The notes beneath the pieces were generated by a model that was not told the DNA's origin, searched no databases, and was given only the letters and a program-made list of their open reading frames with translations. Below, in pieces: positions 42,760 to 53,507 of a stretch of 64,000 nt of DNA (positions are counted from its first letter, which is position 1; each line of letters begins with the position of its first letter). A program made the translations under genes and the position numbers. The DNA is from Marivivens donghaensis. Its GTDB lineage: Bacteria; Pseudomonadota; Alphaproteobacteria; Rhodobacterales; Rhodobacteraceae. The DNA lies in contig NZ_JAATOP010000001.1 in the NCBI RefSeq assembly GCF_011806565.1, forward strand, positions 310,001 to 374,000, given 5' to 3'.

Positions 42760-44103
42760 ATGAGCCGTAAACTGTTCGGAACCGACGGTGTCCGTGGCAA
42801 AGCCAACCAGTACCCGATGACCGCCGACATGGCGCTGAAAATCGGAGCTGCCGCAGGACGCTATTTCCGCAACGACGGCTCGAACGGCCACCGCGTCGTC
42901 ATCGGCAAGGACACCCGACTGTCGGGTTACATGTTCGAAAACGCGCTGACGGCGGGTCTGACTTCGACCGGCATGAACGTGCTGCTTTTCGGCCCGATCC
43001 CGACGCCTGCCGTGGGGATGCTCACGACCTCCATGCGTGCCGACGTCGGCATCATGATTTCGGCCAGTCACAACCCGCACCACGACAACGGTATCAAATT
43101 CTTTGGCCCCGACGGTTTTAAACTGTCCGACGTGGCCGAGGCCGAGATCGAAGAGCTGGTGTTCAACGAAATTACCCCTGCGAAGGCTGAAAACATCGGC
43201 CGCGCCAAGCGTATCGACGATGGCCGTTTCCGTTATGCGGAGCGTATCAAATCCACGCTGCCCGCAGGTCGTCACCTGACCGGCCTCAAGGTCGTGGTCG
43301 ATTGCGCGAACGGTGCCGCGTACCGCGTTGCGCCCGAAGTGCTTTGGGAGCTCGGCGCCGAGGTCATCCAGATCGGCACCACGCCGAACGGTAAGAACAT
43401 TAACGACAACTGCGGCTCGACCTCGACCCGCACCGCGTCCGAGGCGATCGTCGCGCATGGCGCTGATGTGGGCATCTGCCTCGACGGTGATGCCGACCGC
43501 ATCATGATCATTGATGAGAACGGCAACGTAGCTGACGGCGATCAACTCATGGCGCTGATGGCGACCCAGTGGGCTGCCGAAGACCGCCTACGCGGCGGTG
43601 CACTAGTTGCAACCGTGATGTCGAACCTCGGACTTGAGCGCTATCTGGAGGGGCAGGGCCTGCGCCTCGAACGCACTGCTGTCGGTGACCGCTATGTGGT
43701 CGAGCGGATGCGTCAGGGGGGCTTTAACCTTGGCGGCGAACAGTCCGGCCACATCGTGATGACCGACTATGCGACCACTGGCGACGGCTTGCTGGCCGGT
43801 CTCCAGTTCCTGTCGGCTATGGTACAGACGGGCAAGCGTGCGAGCGAGTTGGCAAAGACGTTCGAGACAGTGCCGCAGATGCTGAAAAATGTTCGCTATG
43901 CGGCCGGCTCTGATCCGCTGAACGCTGCGACCGTGAAGGCCGCGATTTCAGATGCCGAAGGCCGCCTCGAAGGCAAAGGCCGTCTGCTCATCCGCAAATC
44001 GGGCACCGAGCCGCTGGTGCGTGTCATGGCCGAATGCGAAGATCCACACCTGCTAGAACAGGTCGTGGATGCGATCGTTGCCGAGGTTCAGGCGGCCGCC
44101 TGA
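42760..44103 (+). CDS. glmM: Phosphoglucosamine mutase GlmM
   Basis: 447 residues. [20 protein letters not shown] at the start, the active-site serine loop [20 protein letters not shown] (Ser103), the Mg-binding [11 protein letters not shown] and the C-terminal phosphate loop [19 protein letters not shown]. It converts glucosamine-6-phosphate to glucosamine-1-phosphate for peptidoglycan and LPS precursors. Its 3' end overlaps the convergent permease gene by 16 bases. Confidence 0.96.
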   Translation: MSRKLFGTDGVRGKANQYPMTADMALKIGAAAGRYFRNDGSNGHRVVIGKDTRLSGYMFENALTAGLTSTGMNVLLFGPIPTPAVGMLTTSMRADVGIMISASHNPHHDNGIKFFGPDGFKLSDVAEAEIEELVFNEITPAKAENIGRAKRIDDGRFRYAERIKSTLPAGRHLTGLKVVVDCANGAAYRVAPEVLWELGAEVIQIGTTPNGKNINDNCGSTSTRTASEAIVAHGADVGICLDGDADRIMIIDENGNVADGDQLMALMATQWAAEDRLRGGALVATVMSNLGLERYLEGQGLRLERTAVGDRYVVERMRQGGFNLGGEQSGHIVMTDYATTGDGLLAGLQFLSAMVQTGKRASELAKTFETVPQMLKNVRYAAGSDPLNAATVKAAISDAEGRLEGKGRLLIRKSGTEPLVRVMAECEDPHLLEQVVDAIVAEVQAAA

Positions 44104-44996
44104 CCAAAGCCGAACAGGCGGCGCAGGCTACGCCACTGGCTGACGCACAGTCCGGTCAGGATGAGAGCCAGCGCCGCGAAAAAGCGGAGCGGGAGTTCTT
44201 CGTTGAGAAGGAACGCTCCGCACAGGACCGACCACACGGGTACCTGATAGTTCACCAGCGTCATGAAGACCGCCCCTGCGCTGCGGATCACGAGCGTCCG
44301 CAGCAGCGCGGCGAGCGCGGTCGGGAAAAACCCGAGGAAGATGATGGCGAGGCCCGCGCGGTCCGGTTGCCATGTGGGTACGCCCTCGACGGCAAGCATG
44401 GCGGGGATCAGCAGTGCCGATCCGACAACGAGTGTCAGCGCAGTCATCATGATCGGATCAATGGGCGGACAGCGGCGCGTCATGACCGATGAACCCGCAT
44501 AGGATACCGTTGCCGCGAGGCAGGCGATCTGGCCCAGCGGCTCCATCCCTGATCCGATGCGCAGCGCCGACGGACCGATGAGGACCAAAGCGCCCGCAAA
44601 TCCGATGATGACGCCGAGTGTGCGGCGCAAGTCCATCCGCTCATCAGAGAAGAAATGCGCAAGCGGCAGGACAAAGAGCGGCAGCGCCGCCATCGAAATG
44701 CCTGCGAAGGCCGACGGCACGTACTGCTGGCCCCAAGACAACAGAACGAATGGCAGCGCGGTGTTCGTCGCGCCGATGATCGCCAGATGGGGGAAGGTGT
44801 TCCGCTTGGGCAGGGGGGCTTTCAACGCCAGCGCCAGTGACAACATCGCAATCGCGCCGAGCGTCGTGCGGGCGCAAGCCACAGTGATTGGCCCGTAGCC
44901 TTCGAGGGCGATGGACACCACCATAAAGGTGCCGCCCCAGATCAGACCGAGGGCGAAAATCGAGAACCAGTTGGCGGGTGTGGGCTGCGAAGTCAT
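44088..44996 (-). CDS. EamA/DMT-family permease
   Basis: 302 residues, ten TM segments and two EamA halves: [20 protein letters not shown] and [20 protein letters not shown] in the first, [20 protein letters not shown] and [20 protein letters not shown] in the second. Substrate unknown. Distinct from the other EamA gene at 24776: little similarity beyond the fold. Confidence 0.88.
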   Translation of the reverse strand: MTSQPTPANWFSIFALGLIWGGTFMVVSIALEGYGPITVACARTTLGAIAMLSLALALKAPLPKRNTFPHLAIIGATNTALPFVLLSWGQQYVPSAFAGISMAALPLFVLPLAHFFSDERMDLRRTLGVIIGFAGALVLIGPSALRIGSGMEPLGQIACLAATVSYAGSSVMTRRCPPIDPIMMTALTLVVGSALLIPAMLAVEGVPTWQPDRAGLAIIFLGFFPTALAALLRTLVIRSAGAVFMTLVNYQVPVWSVLCGAFLLNEELPLRFFAALALILTGLCVSQWRSLRRLFGFGQAAA

Positions 44997-45155
44997 GCGG
45001 TTCTTTGACCACTTCGCAGAGGGACTGTCTACTCGGCGCTATGCGCATTTGTGAATGTTGAAATCTATCAATTTGCGCTCGCCAGCTATCCTGTTGGGAT
45101 AAGGCAGCGATTTCGCGGCGCGACTATCTTCGGGATACAGGCAAAGGAGTTCGTA

Positions 45156-45260
45156 ATGATTCGTATCCTCAAATCTCTGATCAGCATCTCGGACTCAAGC
45201 ACCGATCGCTATTCTCCCAGCGCTCTAAAAGTGCCCATGTCGGCGCGCCGTCGCCGCTGA
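45156..45260 (+). CDS. Candidate 34-residue basic microprotein
   Basis: MIRILKSLISISDSSTDRYS, then PSALKVPMSARRRR and TGA. An AGGAG site sits 7 bases before the ATG, and a strong terminator follows 25 bases after the stop, with a 160-base upstream region free of other genes. A hydrophobic amphipathic start and an Arg-rich end suggest membrane or RNA contact. No family recognised. The other sequence of the 44997-45379 gap is promoter region and the two terminators. Confidence 0.5.
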   Translation: MIRILKSLISISDSSTDRYSPSALKVPMSARRRR

Positions 45261-45284
45261 TCCGCTCCGGTAGCTGAAATTTCC

Positions 45285-45309
45285 AAAGCGTCCTTCGGGG
45301 CGCTTTTTT
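45285..45309 (+). terminator. Intrinsic terminator after the microprotein
   Basis: AAAGCGTCC and GGGCGCTTT (one G-T pair) around a TTCG tetraloop, followed by six T. There is no other plus-strand gene it could serve between 44103 and here. Confidence 0.9.
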
Positions 45310-45332
45310 GTTGCCTATCCATCAGCCCAAGC

Positions 45333-45358
45333 AAAAAAGGCCCCGCAAATGCGAGGCC
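45333..45358 (-). terminator. Intrinsic terminator of ilvC
   Basis: On the minus strand GGCCTCGC pairs with GCGGGGCC (one T-G pair) around ATTT, followed by a run of six T, 22 bases after the ilvC stop. Confidence 0.88.
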
Positions 45359-45379
45359 CTTTCCGTAATCTGGAAGCGA

Positions 45380-46492
<1,113 letters not shown>

Positions 46493-46540
46493 TCAAAAGC
46501 GATGTTGTTATTCGCCGGTTGGCTGATTATTGATAAATCT

Positions 46541-46996
46541 ATGCTTGATGATGTCGATCGCCGTATTCTGCGCCTGATGCAGTCCGACCCGTCCCTGACC
46601 GTCCCGGAACTGGCCGAGTCGTGCGGCCTCACCGCGAACCGTGCCACCCGCCGAATCGAGAAGATGCGCGAAGCCGGTATTCTCATCGGGCAGGAGGCGG
46701 TCATTGACTGGAAGGCACTCGGCTTCGATGTGGCGGTGTCACTTCGCATCACGCTCGATAAGGCTGCCCCGCGCGCGTTCGACGATTTTCTTGATGCCGC
46801 GCGTCTGGTGCCCGAGGTGATCGAGATCCAGACCTTCCTTGGCCGTGTGGACGTGCGCCTTCACATTTTAGCTCGCGATCTCGCGCACTGGCAGGCGATC
46901 TACCGCGATCAGGTTCTGAACCTGCCGCATATCGCAGAGATCGAAGCGCTAATGACCGTGGCGTCCGTCAAGCGCGAAGACGTACTGCCGCTATGA
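46541..46996 (+). CDS. Lrp/AsnC-family transcription regulator (first of a pair)
   Basis: 151 residues from the ATG at 46541. N-terminal HTH (MLDDVDRRILRLMQSDPSLT, VPELAESCGLTANRATRRIE) and a C-terminal RAM/AsnC ligand domain (VPEVIEIQTFLGRVDVRLHI; LPHIAEIEALMTVASVKRED). It overlaps the next Lrp gene by four bases (ATGA). The ribosome-binding site is weak. Divergent from ilvC with 138 bases between, so both promoters share that region. Confidence 0.9.
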   Translation: MLDDVDRRILRLMQSDPSLTVPELAESCGLTANRATRRIEKMREAGILIGQEAVIDWKALGFDVAVSLRITLDKAAPRAFDDFLDAARLVPEVIEIQTFLGRVDVRLHILARDLAHWQAIYRDQVLNLPHIAEIEALMTVASVKREDVLPL

Positions 46997-47448
46997 TCGA
47001 CCTCGACGACCTCGACCGCAAAATCCTCCGCAGTCTTCAGCAGGATGCGACGCAGTCCGCTAGTGTTCTGGGGCGTAGGCTTGGCCTGTCGCAGCCCGCG
47101 ACGTGGCGCAGGATTAAACGGCTGGAGCAGGCGGGCGCGATTGCGGGGCGTCGGCTGGTATTGAACCGCGAACAACTCGGGTTCGGCGTGACCGTTTTCC
47201 TAGGCGTCAAACTGGTCGCGAAGGGGCGTGTCAGCCTTGAGGACTTCGAACGCGCAGTGTCCGCCATCCGCGAAGTGCAGACGGTGGAGCATGTGCTCGG
47301 CCTTTATGACTACCGTTTGCGGGTGGTGGCGACCGACCTTGCAGACTTCGAACGTATTCTGCGGCGGCGGATCATGACGCTTCCGGGCGTCGGGACAGTC
47401 GAAGCGAACGTGCTACTGTCCGAAGAAAGGCGCCCCGGTCCGCTGTAG
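46993..47448 (+). CDS. Lrp/AsnC-family transcription regulator (second of a pair)
   Basis: 151 residues: HTH (IDLDDLDRKILRSLQQDATQ, SVLGRRLGLSQPATWRRIKR) and ligand domain (VQTVEHVLGLYDYRLRVVAT; IMTLPGVGTVEANVLLSEER). It is clearly different in sequence from its upstream partner. The overlapping arrangement makes a hetero-oligomer possible. Its stop is 19 bases from the convergent phosphorylase stop. Confidence 0.9.
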   Translation: MIDLDDLDRKILRSLQQDATQSASVLGRRLGLSQPATWRRIKRLEQAGAIAGRRLVLNREQLGFGVTVFLGVKLVAKGRVSLEDFERAVSAIREVQTVEHVLGLYDYRLRVVATDLADFERILRRRIMTLPGVGTVEANVLLSEERRPGPL

Positions 47449-47466
47449 GGCAGGGCGCCTTTGATT

Positions 47467-48267
47467 TTACAGGTCGCGCAGGAACCGGCGCAGGACCTTT
47501 TCCAGCTTTGCGGCGCCGAGCGGAGCCATCGCTTTGGTGTGCTCGTGGCTGATCGCTTCGTCGCTCATGCCAGCAGCCATGTTGGTGATCGTGGAGATCG
47601 CCGCAGCGCGTAGGCCCATGAAACGGGCGAGGATGACCTCGGGAACCGTCGACATACCAACCGCATCAGCGCCCAGCGTCTTGATCGCGCGGATTTCGGC
47701 GGGCGTCTCGAACGACGGGCCGGAGTACCAAGCGTAGATACCCTTGTGCATCTCGACCTCTTCGGCCTCGGCAGCGGCGAGCAGCTTGTTACGCAGCTCG
47801 GGCTCGTAGGCGTCCATCATCGGCACGAAGCGTTTGTCGGTCGGCTCGCCGATCAGCGGGTTCAGGCCGCTGAAATTGATGTGGTCGGTCAGCGCCATGA
47901 TTGAACCCGTCGGCATGTCCGCCTGAAGCGAACCCGCAGCGTTGGTCGCGATCACGGTATCCGCGCCCAGTTCGCACAGAACCTCGAGCGGAACGCGCAT
48001 CTCGTCCGGCTTGCCGCGTTCATAGTAGTGCGCGCGGCCACCGAAGACGGCCACGCGGACGCCTTCGAGTGTCCCGATGACGAGGTTCGGGTTGTGACCC
48101 GACACGCCAGCATGCGGAAAGCCCGGCAGTTCCGAGTAGGGGATCGCGACGCCTTCGACAGCACCGGCAAGGTGGCCGAGGCCCGATCCGAGGATCAGGC
48201 CCAGTTTGACCGGTGCGTCGCCCGCGTGTTCGCGGATGGTCTCGATGAGTTTAGCGTTCTTTGACAT
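47467..48267 (-). CDS. punA: Purine nucleoside phosphorylase (trimeric class)
   Basis: 266 residues from the ATG at 48267. Landmarks: LGLILGSGLGHLAGAVEGVA (phosphate loop), FGGRAHYYERGKPDEMRVPL, ATNAAGSLQADMPTGSIMAL, DHINFSGLNPL, GIYAWYSGPSFETPAEIRAI and VGMSTVPEVILARFMGLRAA. It cleaves inosine/guanosine with phosphate. Its start overlaps the upstream permease by 17 bases, so it is the last gene of the nucleoside-uptake operon and acts on what the importer brings in. Confidence 0.93.
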   Translation of the reverse strand: MSKNAKLIETIREHAGDAPVKLGLILGSGLGHLAGAVEGVAIPYSELPGFPHAGVSGHNPNLVIGTLEGVRVAVFGGRAHYYERGKPDEMRVPLEVLCELGADTVIATNAAGSLQADMPTGSIMALTDHINFSGLNPLIGEPTDKRFVPMMDAYEPELRNKLLAAAEAEEVEMHKGIYAWYSGPSFETPAEIRAIKTLGADAVGMSTVPEVILARFMGLRAAAISTITNMAAGMSDEAISHEHTKAMAPLGAAKLEKVLRRFLRDL

Positions 48268-49237
48268 AGGCCTCTCCACCCGCACGCGGCGGGATCGCTT
48301 TACCGACGAAACCGGCAAGCACAATAACAGTCAGCACGTAGGGCAGGGCGTCCAGAACCTGTGTCTGGACCTTGATGCCGATAGCGCGCTCAAGGATGTC
48401 GGGGCGGATCGCCAGTGCTTGGAGGTAGCCAAACAGCAGCGTCGCACCCAGCGCGTACCACGGACGCCATTTCGCAAAGATCAGCGCGGCGAGGGCGATA
48501 TAGCCACGGCCCGCAGTCATTTCGCGCACAAAGCCCGCTTGGATGCCGGTCGACAGATATGCACCTGCGATACCGGTCAGCACGCCGCAAATGATGACGG
48601 CCGAATAGCGCATCCGCTGGACCGAAATCCCTGCGGTGTCGACAGCACCGGGATTTTCACCGACAGCACGCAGACGCAGTCCGAAGCGGGTGCGGTAGAG
48701 AACCCACCATACCAGCGGCACGATGAAAATCGCGGCGTAGGCGATGATGGTGTGACCGGACAGAAGCTCCGAATAGACCTTCATGCCCCAGTCGGCTTTC
48801 ATGATCTCGCGGATCTTGGTCAGCGCACCGGGAAAAACGATGGGGTCGAAACGTGCATCGCCCGAGAGCGAAGGCGTACGGCCACCCTGACCGAACCACG
48901 CCTGCGCGGCGATGACCGTGATGCCCGAGGCGAAAAAGTTGATCGCAACGCCAGAGATCAGCTGGTTGCCGCGGAAGGTGATCGACGCAAGGCCGTGCAG
49001 CAGCGACAGCACGACCGATGACGCGATACCCGCAAACAGGCCGATCCAGACGTTGCCGGTTTCGAACGAAACCGCAGCGGCAAAGAAGGCCGAGATCAGC
49101 ATCTTGCCTTCAAGTCCGATGTCGAACACGCCCGCACGTTCCGAGAACAGACCCGCGAGACAGGCAAGGAGCAGCGGCACAGCGAGGCGGACAGTGCCGT
49201 CAAGAACCGCAATGTCGAATAGAGCCAAGAGATCCAT
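48251..49237 (-). CDS. Nucleoside ABC transporter permease (NupQ/YufQ-like)
   Basis: 328 residues, about nine TM helices. Conserved LSERAGVFDIGLEGKMLISA and LRAVGENPGAVDTAGISVQR, ending AGFVGKAIPPRAGGEAYVKE. This is the branched-chain-type permease fold used by BMP nucleoside importers. It is the second of two permeases, start overlapping the stop of the first (ATGA). Confidence 0.92.
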   Translation of the reverse strand: MDLLALFDIAVLDGTVRLAVPLLLACLAGLFSERAGVFDIGLEGKMLISAFFAAAVSFETGNVWIGLFAGIASSVVLSLLHGLASITFRGNQLISGVAINFFASGITVIAAQAWFGQGGRTPSLSGDARFDPIVFPGALTKIREIMKADWGMKVYSELLSGHTIIAYAAIFIVPLVWWVLYRTRFGLRLRAVGENPGAVDTAGISVQRMRYSAVIICGVLTGIAGAYLSTGIQAGFVREMTAGRGYIALAALIFAKWRPWYALGATLLFGYLQALAIRPDILERAIGIKVQTQVLDALPYVLTVIVLAGFVGKAIPPRAGGEAYVKER

Positions 49238-50334
49238 CAGTTGGCCTCCTTATTGTTGCGGATCATCAAGAAGATCTTCTCGATCGGCATCCGCACCATG
49301 TTGTCCAGAGCGCCGGTGAACAGGATGACAAGCGCCTGAATGACGGTGACCATTTCGCGGGGGATGCGCATCTCTGCCGACAGTTCCGCGCCGCCCTGAT
49401 AGAGCGCACCGAAGAGGAGCGCGGCGAGCAGGATGCCGAACGGGTGGTTGCGGCCCATAAGCGCCACGGCGATACCGATGAAGCCAGCGCCTTCGACAGC
49501 ATTGAGAACGAGGCGTTCGGCTTCCCCCATGACGTTGTTGATCGCCATCATGCCAGCAAGGCCGCCGGATATCAGCATGGCGACCATGATGATCTTGGTC
49601 GGGTTGATGCCTGCGTATTTCGCCGCCGGTTCGCTTTCACCGTAGGCGCGCGTCTCGTAGCCGAGCTTGGTGCGCCAGATCAGCGCCCAGACGCCCACAC
49701 AAGCGATCAGCGCCACGATCAGCGCCACGTTGGCGGGGCCGGTGCGGGCGAACTCGATACCGAAAAAGCCGAGGACTTCGGACAGGTTCGGCAGGTGCGT
49801 GTTGGAGGCGAAAGAGGGCGTCGCGGCTTCCATGCCTTCGGCCTTGATCGGGCCGTTCAGCAGGTAGTTCAGCAGCGGATAGGAGATGTAGTTGAACATG
49901 ATCGTGGTAATCACGATGTGGCTGCCGCGCTTGGCTTGCAGGTAGGCGGGGATCGCTGCCCACGCTGCGCCGAAAATGGCAGCGGTCGCGCCAGCGCCAA
50001 TCAGTGCGATGGTCCAGTGCGGCCACGGCACATAAAGACATGCAAGCGCCGCGCCCAGTCCGCCGATATAAGCCTGACCTTCTGCGCCGATGTTGAACAG
50101 GCGCGCATGATAGGCGACCGCAACGGCGAGGCCGGTGAAGATGAAGTTGGTCGTGTAGTACAGCGTGTACGACAGGTTCGTGGACGTGCCGAGCGCGCCA
50201 GTGATCAGGATGCCGAGCGCCTCGATTGGGTTCTGGCCGATAATCAGCAGAACGATGGCCGAGATGATCGCCGCTAGCAATAGCGAGATTAGCGGGACGA
50301 GGACCACATCGGCCCAGTTTGGGATCTTTTGCAT
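49237..50334 (-). CDS. Nucleoside ABC transporter permease (NupP/YufP-like)
   Basis: 365 residues. N-terminal VVLVPLISLLLAAIISAIVL, then GLAVAVAYHARLFNIGAEGQ followed by AYIGGLGAALACL, and AYGESEPAAKYAGINPTKII plus NVMGEAERLVLNAVEGAGFI. Pairs with the next permease to form the membrane part. Overlaps the ATPase stop by one base. Confidence 0.92.
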   Translation of the reverse strand: MQKIPNWADVVLVPLISLLLAAIISAIVLLIIGQNPIEALGILITGALGTSTNLSYTLYYTTNFIFTGLAVAVAYHARLFNIGAEGQAYIGGLGAALACLYVPWPHWTIALIGAGATAAIFGAAWAAIPAYLQAKRGSHIVITTIMFNYISYPLLNYLLNGPIKAEGMEAATPSFASNTHLPNLSEVLGFFGIEFARTGPANVALIVALIACVGVWALIWRTKLGYETRAYGESEPAAKYAGINPTKIIMVAMLISGGLAGMMAINNVMGEAERLVLNAVEGAGFIGIAVALMGRNHPFGILLAALLFGALYQGGAELSAEMRIPREMVTVIQALVILFTGALDNMVRMPIEKIFLMIRNNKEAN

Positions 50335-51869
50335 CAGGCAGTTTCCCTCTGCATACCGGCCATCAGAAGGCCGAGTTCGTTGACGTCTGTTTCATGCGGA
50401 AGGCGTTCGCCCATGATCTTGCCGTCGAACATCACGGCGATCCTGTCCGAAAGGGACATGATCTCGTCGAGTTCGACCGACACGAGCAGGATGGCTTTGC
50501 CCTGATCGCGCAGCGCGACGATCTGCTTGTGAATGAATTCGATCGCGCCGATGTCGACACCGCGTGTCGGCTGGCCGATCAGCAGGATGTCCGGATTGCG
50601 CTCGATTTCGCGGGCCACGACGATCTTCTGCTGGTTGCCGCCCGAGAAGTTCTTGGCGGCGAGCATCGGGTTGGGCGGGCGAACGTCGAACCGTTCCATC
50701 TTTTCGGCGGTGTCGCGGATGATGGCCGCGTTATCCATGATGAGGCCGTTTTTCTGGTAGCGCTCGTCCATGTGGTAGCCGAAGGCGGTGTTTTCCCAAG
50801 CCGAGAAGTTCAGGATCAGACCTTCGCGGTGGCGGTCTTCGGGGACGTGCGAAATGCCTGCGCGGCGGCGGTCCTGTCCGTCGGCCTTGGAGGACAGGTC
50901 AATCTCCTGACCGTTCACCAGAACCTTGCCGTCCGCCTTGCGATAGCCGCCGAGGACTTCGAGCAGTTCCGATTGACCGTTACCTGCAACGCCCGCGATG
51001 CCTAGGATCTCGCCCGCGCGGATGTTGAAGGACACGTCCTTGACGCGGTGGACACCCTGATTGTCGGTCACATCCAGATGCTGCACGTCGAGCACGACGT
51101 CACCCGGTTTGGCGGGGATCTTGTCGACTTGCAGGAGTACCTTACGACCGACCATCAGCTCCGCCAGTTCCTGCGGATTGGTCTCGGCTGTCTTGACAGT
51201 CGCGGTCATCTCGCCGCGGCGCATGACCGACACCGTGTCGGTGATGTCCATGATTTCACGCAGTTTATGCGTGATCAGGATGATCGTCTTACCCTCTTCG
51301 CGCAGACGGTCGAGGATGCGGAACAGCTGGTCCGCCTCCGCAGGCGTCAGAACGCCCGTCGGCTCGTCGAGGATGAGGATGTTGGCGCGGCGGTACAGCG
51401 CCTTCAGGATTTCTACACGCTGCTGCATGCCGACGCCGATCTCTTCGATGACGGCATCGGGATCGACGTTGAGCCCGTATTCGTCAGCGAGAGATTTCAG
51501 CTCGCGGCGCGCTTTGCTCAGCGAGGGGCGGAGGAGGAAGCCATCCTCGACGCCGAGAATGATGTTTTCGAGAACTGTGAAATTCTCGACCAGTTTGAAA
51601 TGCTGGAAGACCATCCCGATACCGGCTGCAATTGCCGCTTCACTGTCGGGGATTTCGGTCTGTTTGCCGTTAACCCAGATTTCTCCGGAGTCGGCTTTGT
51701 AGAACCCGTAGAGGATCGACATGAGCGTTGATTTGCCCGCGCCGTTCTCACCGATAATGCCGTGGATGGTACCGGGCCTAACCCGGATGGAAATGTCCTT
51801 GTTCGCCTGAACGGGGCCGAAAGCTTTGGAAATGCCCTTAAGTTCAATGGCGGGAGCGATGTCGTTCAT
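50334..51869 (-). CDS. Nucleoside ABC transporter ATPase with two nucleotide-binding domains (NupO/YufO-like)
   Basis: 511 residues. First domain: Walker [17 protein letters not shown], a signature variant [16 protein letters not shown], Walker [14 protein letters not shown]. Second domain: [16 protein letters not shown] in place of Walker [21 protein letters not shown] and [20 protein letters not shown]. The degenerate second Walker A is usual for this family. Energises nucleoside import together with the two permeases and the BMP protein. Confidence 0.94.
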   Translation of the reverse strand: MNDIAPAIELKGISKAFGPVQANKDISIRVRPGTIHGIIGENGAGKSTLMSILYGFYKADSGEIWVNGKQTEIPDSEAAIAAGIGMVFQHFKLVENFTVLENIILGVEDGFLLRPSLSKARRELKSLADEYGLNVDPDAVIEEIGVGMQQRVEILKALYRRANILILDEPTGVLTPAEADQLFRILDRLREEGKTIILITHKLREIMDITDTVSVMRRGEMTATVKTAETNPQELAELMVGRKVLLQVDKIPAKPGDVVLDVQHLDVTDNQGVHRVKDVSFNIRAGEILGIAGVAGNGQSELLEVLGGYRKADGKVLVNGQEIDLSSKADGQDRRRAGISHVPEDRHREGLILNFSAWENTAFGYHMDERYQKNGLIMDNAAIIRDTAEKMERFDVRPPNPMLAAKNFSGGNQQKIVVAREIERNPDILLIGQPTRGVDIGAIEFIHKQIVALRDQGKAILLVSVELDEIMSLSDRIAVMFDGKIMGERLPHETDVNELGLLMAGMQRETA

Positions 51870-51944
51870 GCTTGTCCCTCGGGTCGGAAAGCGAAAGCCG
51901 CGCCGAACAATGCGGCGCGGCCCCGTGATGTGCTAGCGCTGGAA

Positions 51945-52940
51945 TTAGAAGTCCAGAGCCGGGCAGGTTTCGTCCGACATATAGTCGTGAACCATCAGCT
52001 CGCCCGAAGCGATCTGTGCGGTTGCTTCTTCGACAGCTGCCTTCATTTCGTCAGTGATCAGCTCTTCGTTGTACTCGTCGAGAGCGTAGCCAACACCGTC
52101 GTTGTCGAGTCCCATGACCTGCAGGCCGACTTCAACGTCGGTACCAGCCGAGAAGGCATCGTAGACTGCGTTGTCGACGCGCTTGAGCATCGAGGTCAGA
52201 ACCGAACCCGGCTGCATGTAGTTCTGGTTCGAGTCGACGCCGATCGAGTAAACGCCCTGGTCGGCTGCAGTCTGGAGAACACCAACGCCGGTGCCGCCGG
52301 CAGCTGCGTAGATCACGTCAGCGCCCTGGCTGATCTGACCGAGGGTCAGTTCCGAACCTTTAACCGGATCGTTCCAAGCTGCCGGAGTGGTGCCGGTCAT
52401 GTTGGCGATGACGGTCGCATCGGGGTTCACAGCCAGAACGCCCTGTGCGTAGCCACAAGCGAACTTGCGGATGAGCGGGATGTCCATGCCGCCGATGAAG
52501 CCGACAGTGCCGTCTTCCGAAGCCATAGCAGCCAGCATACCTACGAGGTACGAACCTTCGTGCTCGTTGAAGACGACCGAACGGACGTTCGGAGCATCGG
52601 TGACCGAGTCGATGATGGTGAACTTGATATCCGGATAGTCAGCAGCAACGGTTGCCAGCGGGGTGCCCCACGAGAAGCCGGCCATGACGATCGGGTTGTA
52701 GCCGTCTTCGGCGAAGCGGCGGATCGCCTGCTCGCGCTGCGCGTCCGAGGTGATCTCGGTTTCGGCGAAGCTGCCGCCGGTTTCTTCGGCCCAACGCTGC
52801 GCGCCGGTGAAGGCAGCTTCGTTGAACGATTTGTCGAACTTACCACCGAGGTCGAAGATCACGGCGGGGTCGGCCATCGCGGCGCCTGCGGTCAGGGCCA
52901 GCGCGGTCGATGCGCCGAGGAATTTGGTGAAGAGGCTCAT
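51945..52940 (-). CDS. BMP-family nucleoside-binding protein
   Basis: 331 residues, ATG at 52940 (GGGAGAA upstream), signal peptide MSLFTKFLGASTALALTAGA. The BMP/Med domain shows VIFDLGGKFDKSFNEAAFTG, IVMAGFSWGTPLATVAADYP, GSYLVGMLAAMASEDGTVGF, FIGGMDIPLIRKFACGYAQG and VIYAAAGGTGVGVLQTAADQ. It has no lipobox, so it is soluble in the periplasm. It heads the importer operon. Confidence 0.93.
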   Translation of the reverse strand: MSLFTKFLGASTALALTAGAAMADPAVIFDLGGKFDKSFNEAAFTGAQRWAEETGGSFAETEITSDAQREQAIRRFAEDGYNPIVMAGFSWGTPLATVAADYPDIKFTIIDSVTDAPNVRSVVFNEHEGSYLVGMLAAMASEDGTVGFIGGMDIPLIRKFACGYAQGVLAVNPDATVIANMTGTTPAAWNDPVKGSELTLGQISQGADVIYAAAGGTGVGVLQTAADQGVYSIGVDSNQNYMQPGSVLTSMLKRVDNAVYDAFSAGTDVEVGLQVMGLDNDGVGYALDEYNEELITDEMKAAVEEATAQIASGELMVHDYMSDETCPALDF

Positions 52941-53067
52941 GAGTATTCTCCCAACTGGATTGTGGGACCGTCCTAACTGGTCGGTCCTCGACATCTTCGT
53001 GTCTGCCTTAATTAGAGGCGCGGGTAAGCGACAGGGTCAACCTGAATCTCGCGTCATTTGATAGAGA

Positions 53068-53085
53068 TTTGATCGCGTGATCAAA
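53068..53085. promoter_or_regulatory. Palindrome upstream of the nucleoside importer operon
   Basis: TTTGATC-GCGT-GATCAAA, a perfect 7+4+7 inverted repeat 128 bases upstream of the BMP gene and just past the rimI stop. It is a plausible operator for the operon. It is not an FNR box, since the TTGAT and ATCAA halves are six bases apart. Confidence 0.45.
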
Positions 53086-53087
53086 GT

Positions 53088-53507
53088 TTACGCCGCCTTT
53101 AGCGTAACCTGCATGAGTAATGCATCATGTGACGTTCCGTCACCCACTGCGTAGTAGCCACGGCGCAATCCCGAATCGGAGAATCCGAAAGTGCGGTAAA
53201 GCGCGATCGCGGCAGAGTTGTTGACGTTCACTTCCAGAAAAACCCGCGTCACGCCACGGGCTTGCACCGCCGCGAGGAGGTCCGTCATTAGTTGGCGACC
53301 CTCGCCAGAACGGCGGGCATCGGGATCGACGGCGACTGTCAGAACCTCTGCTTCGTCCAGTATGACCTGTCCCATCGCGAACCCGTTTTCGGATGTGATC
53401 GTGATGACCTTCGGGTCCATTCTGAAACTGTCCAACTCCGTGGCCGACCACGAGCGCGGCACAGTGAAGCTCCGCGCGTGGATGTCCGCCATCCGGTCCG
53501 TATTCAT
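53088..53507 (-). CDS. rimI: GNAT acetyltransferase, RimI-like
   Basis: 139 residues. GNAT motifs: AEVLTVAVDPDARRSGEGRQ followed by LMTDLLAAVQARGVTRVFLE (motif A, the Ac-CoA loop, here RRSGEGR) and VNVNNSAAIALYRTFGFSDS (motif B). RimI acetylates the N-terminus of ribosomal protein S18. The gene overlaps tsaB by four bases, the standard pairing for rimI-tsaB. Confidence 0.9.
   Translation of the reverse strand: MNTDRMADIHARSFTVPRSWSATELDSFRMDPKVITITSENGFAMGQVILDEAEVLTVAVDPDARRSGEGRQLMTDLLAAVQARGVTRVFLEVNVNNSAAIALYRTFGFSDSGLRRGYYAVGDGTSHDALLMQVTLKAA

Noticed and set aside
53068-53085. TTGAT...ATCAA as an FnrL/FNR site
   Set aside because: FNR sites have four bases between the halves; here there are six. 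Kept only as an unassigned palindrome.
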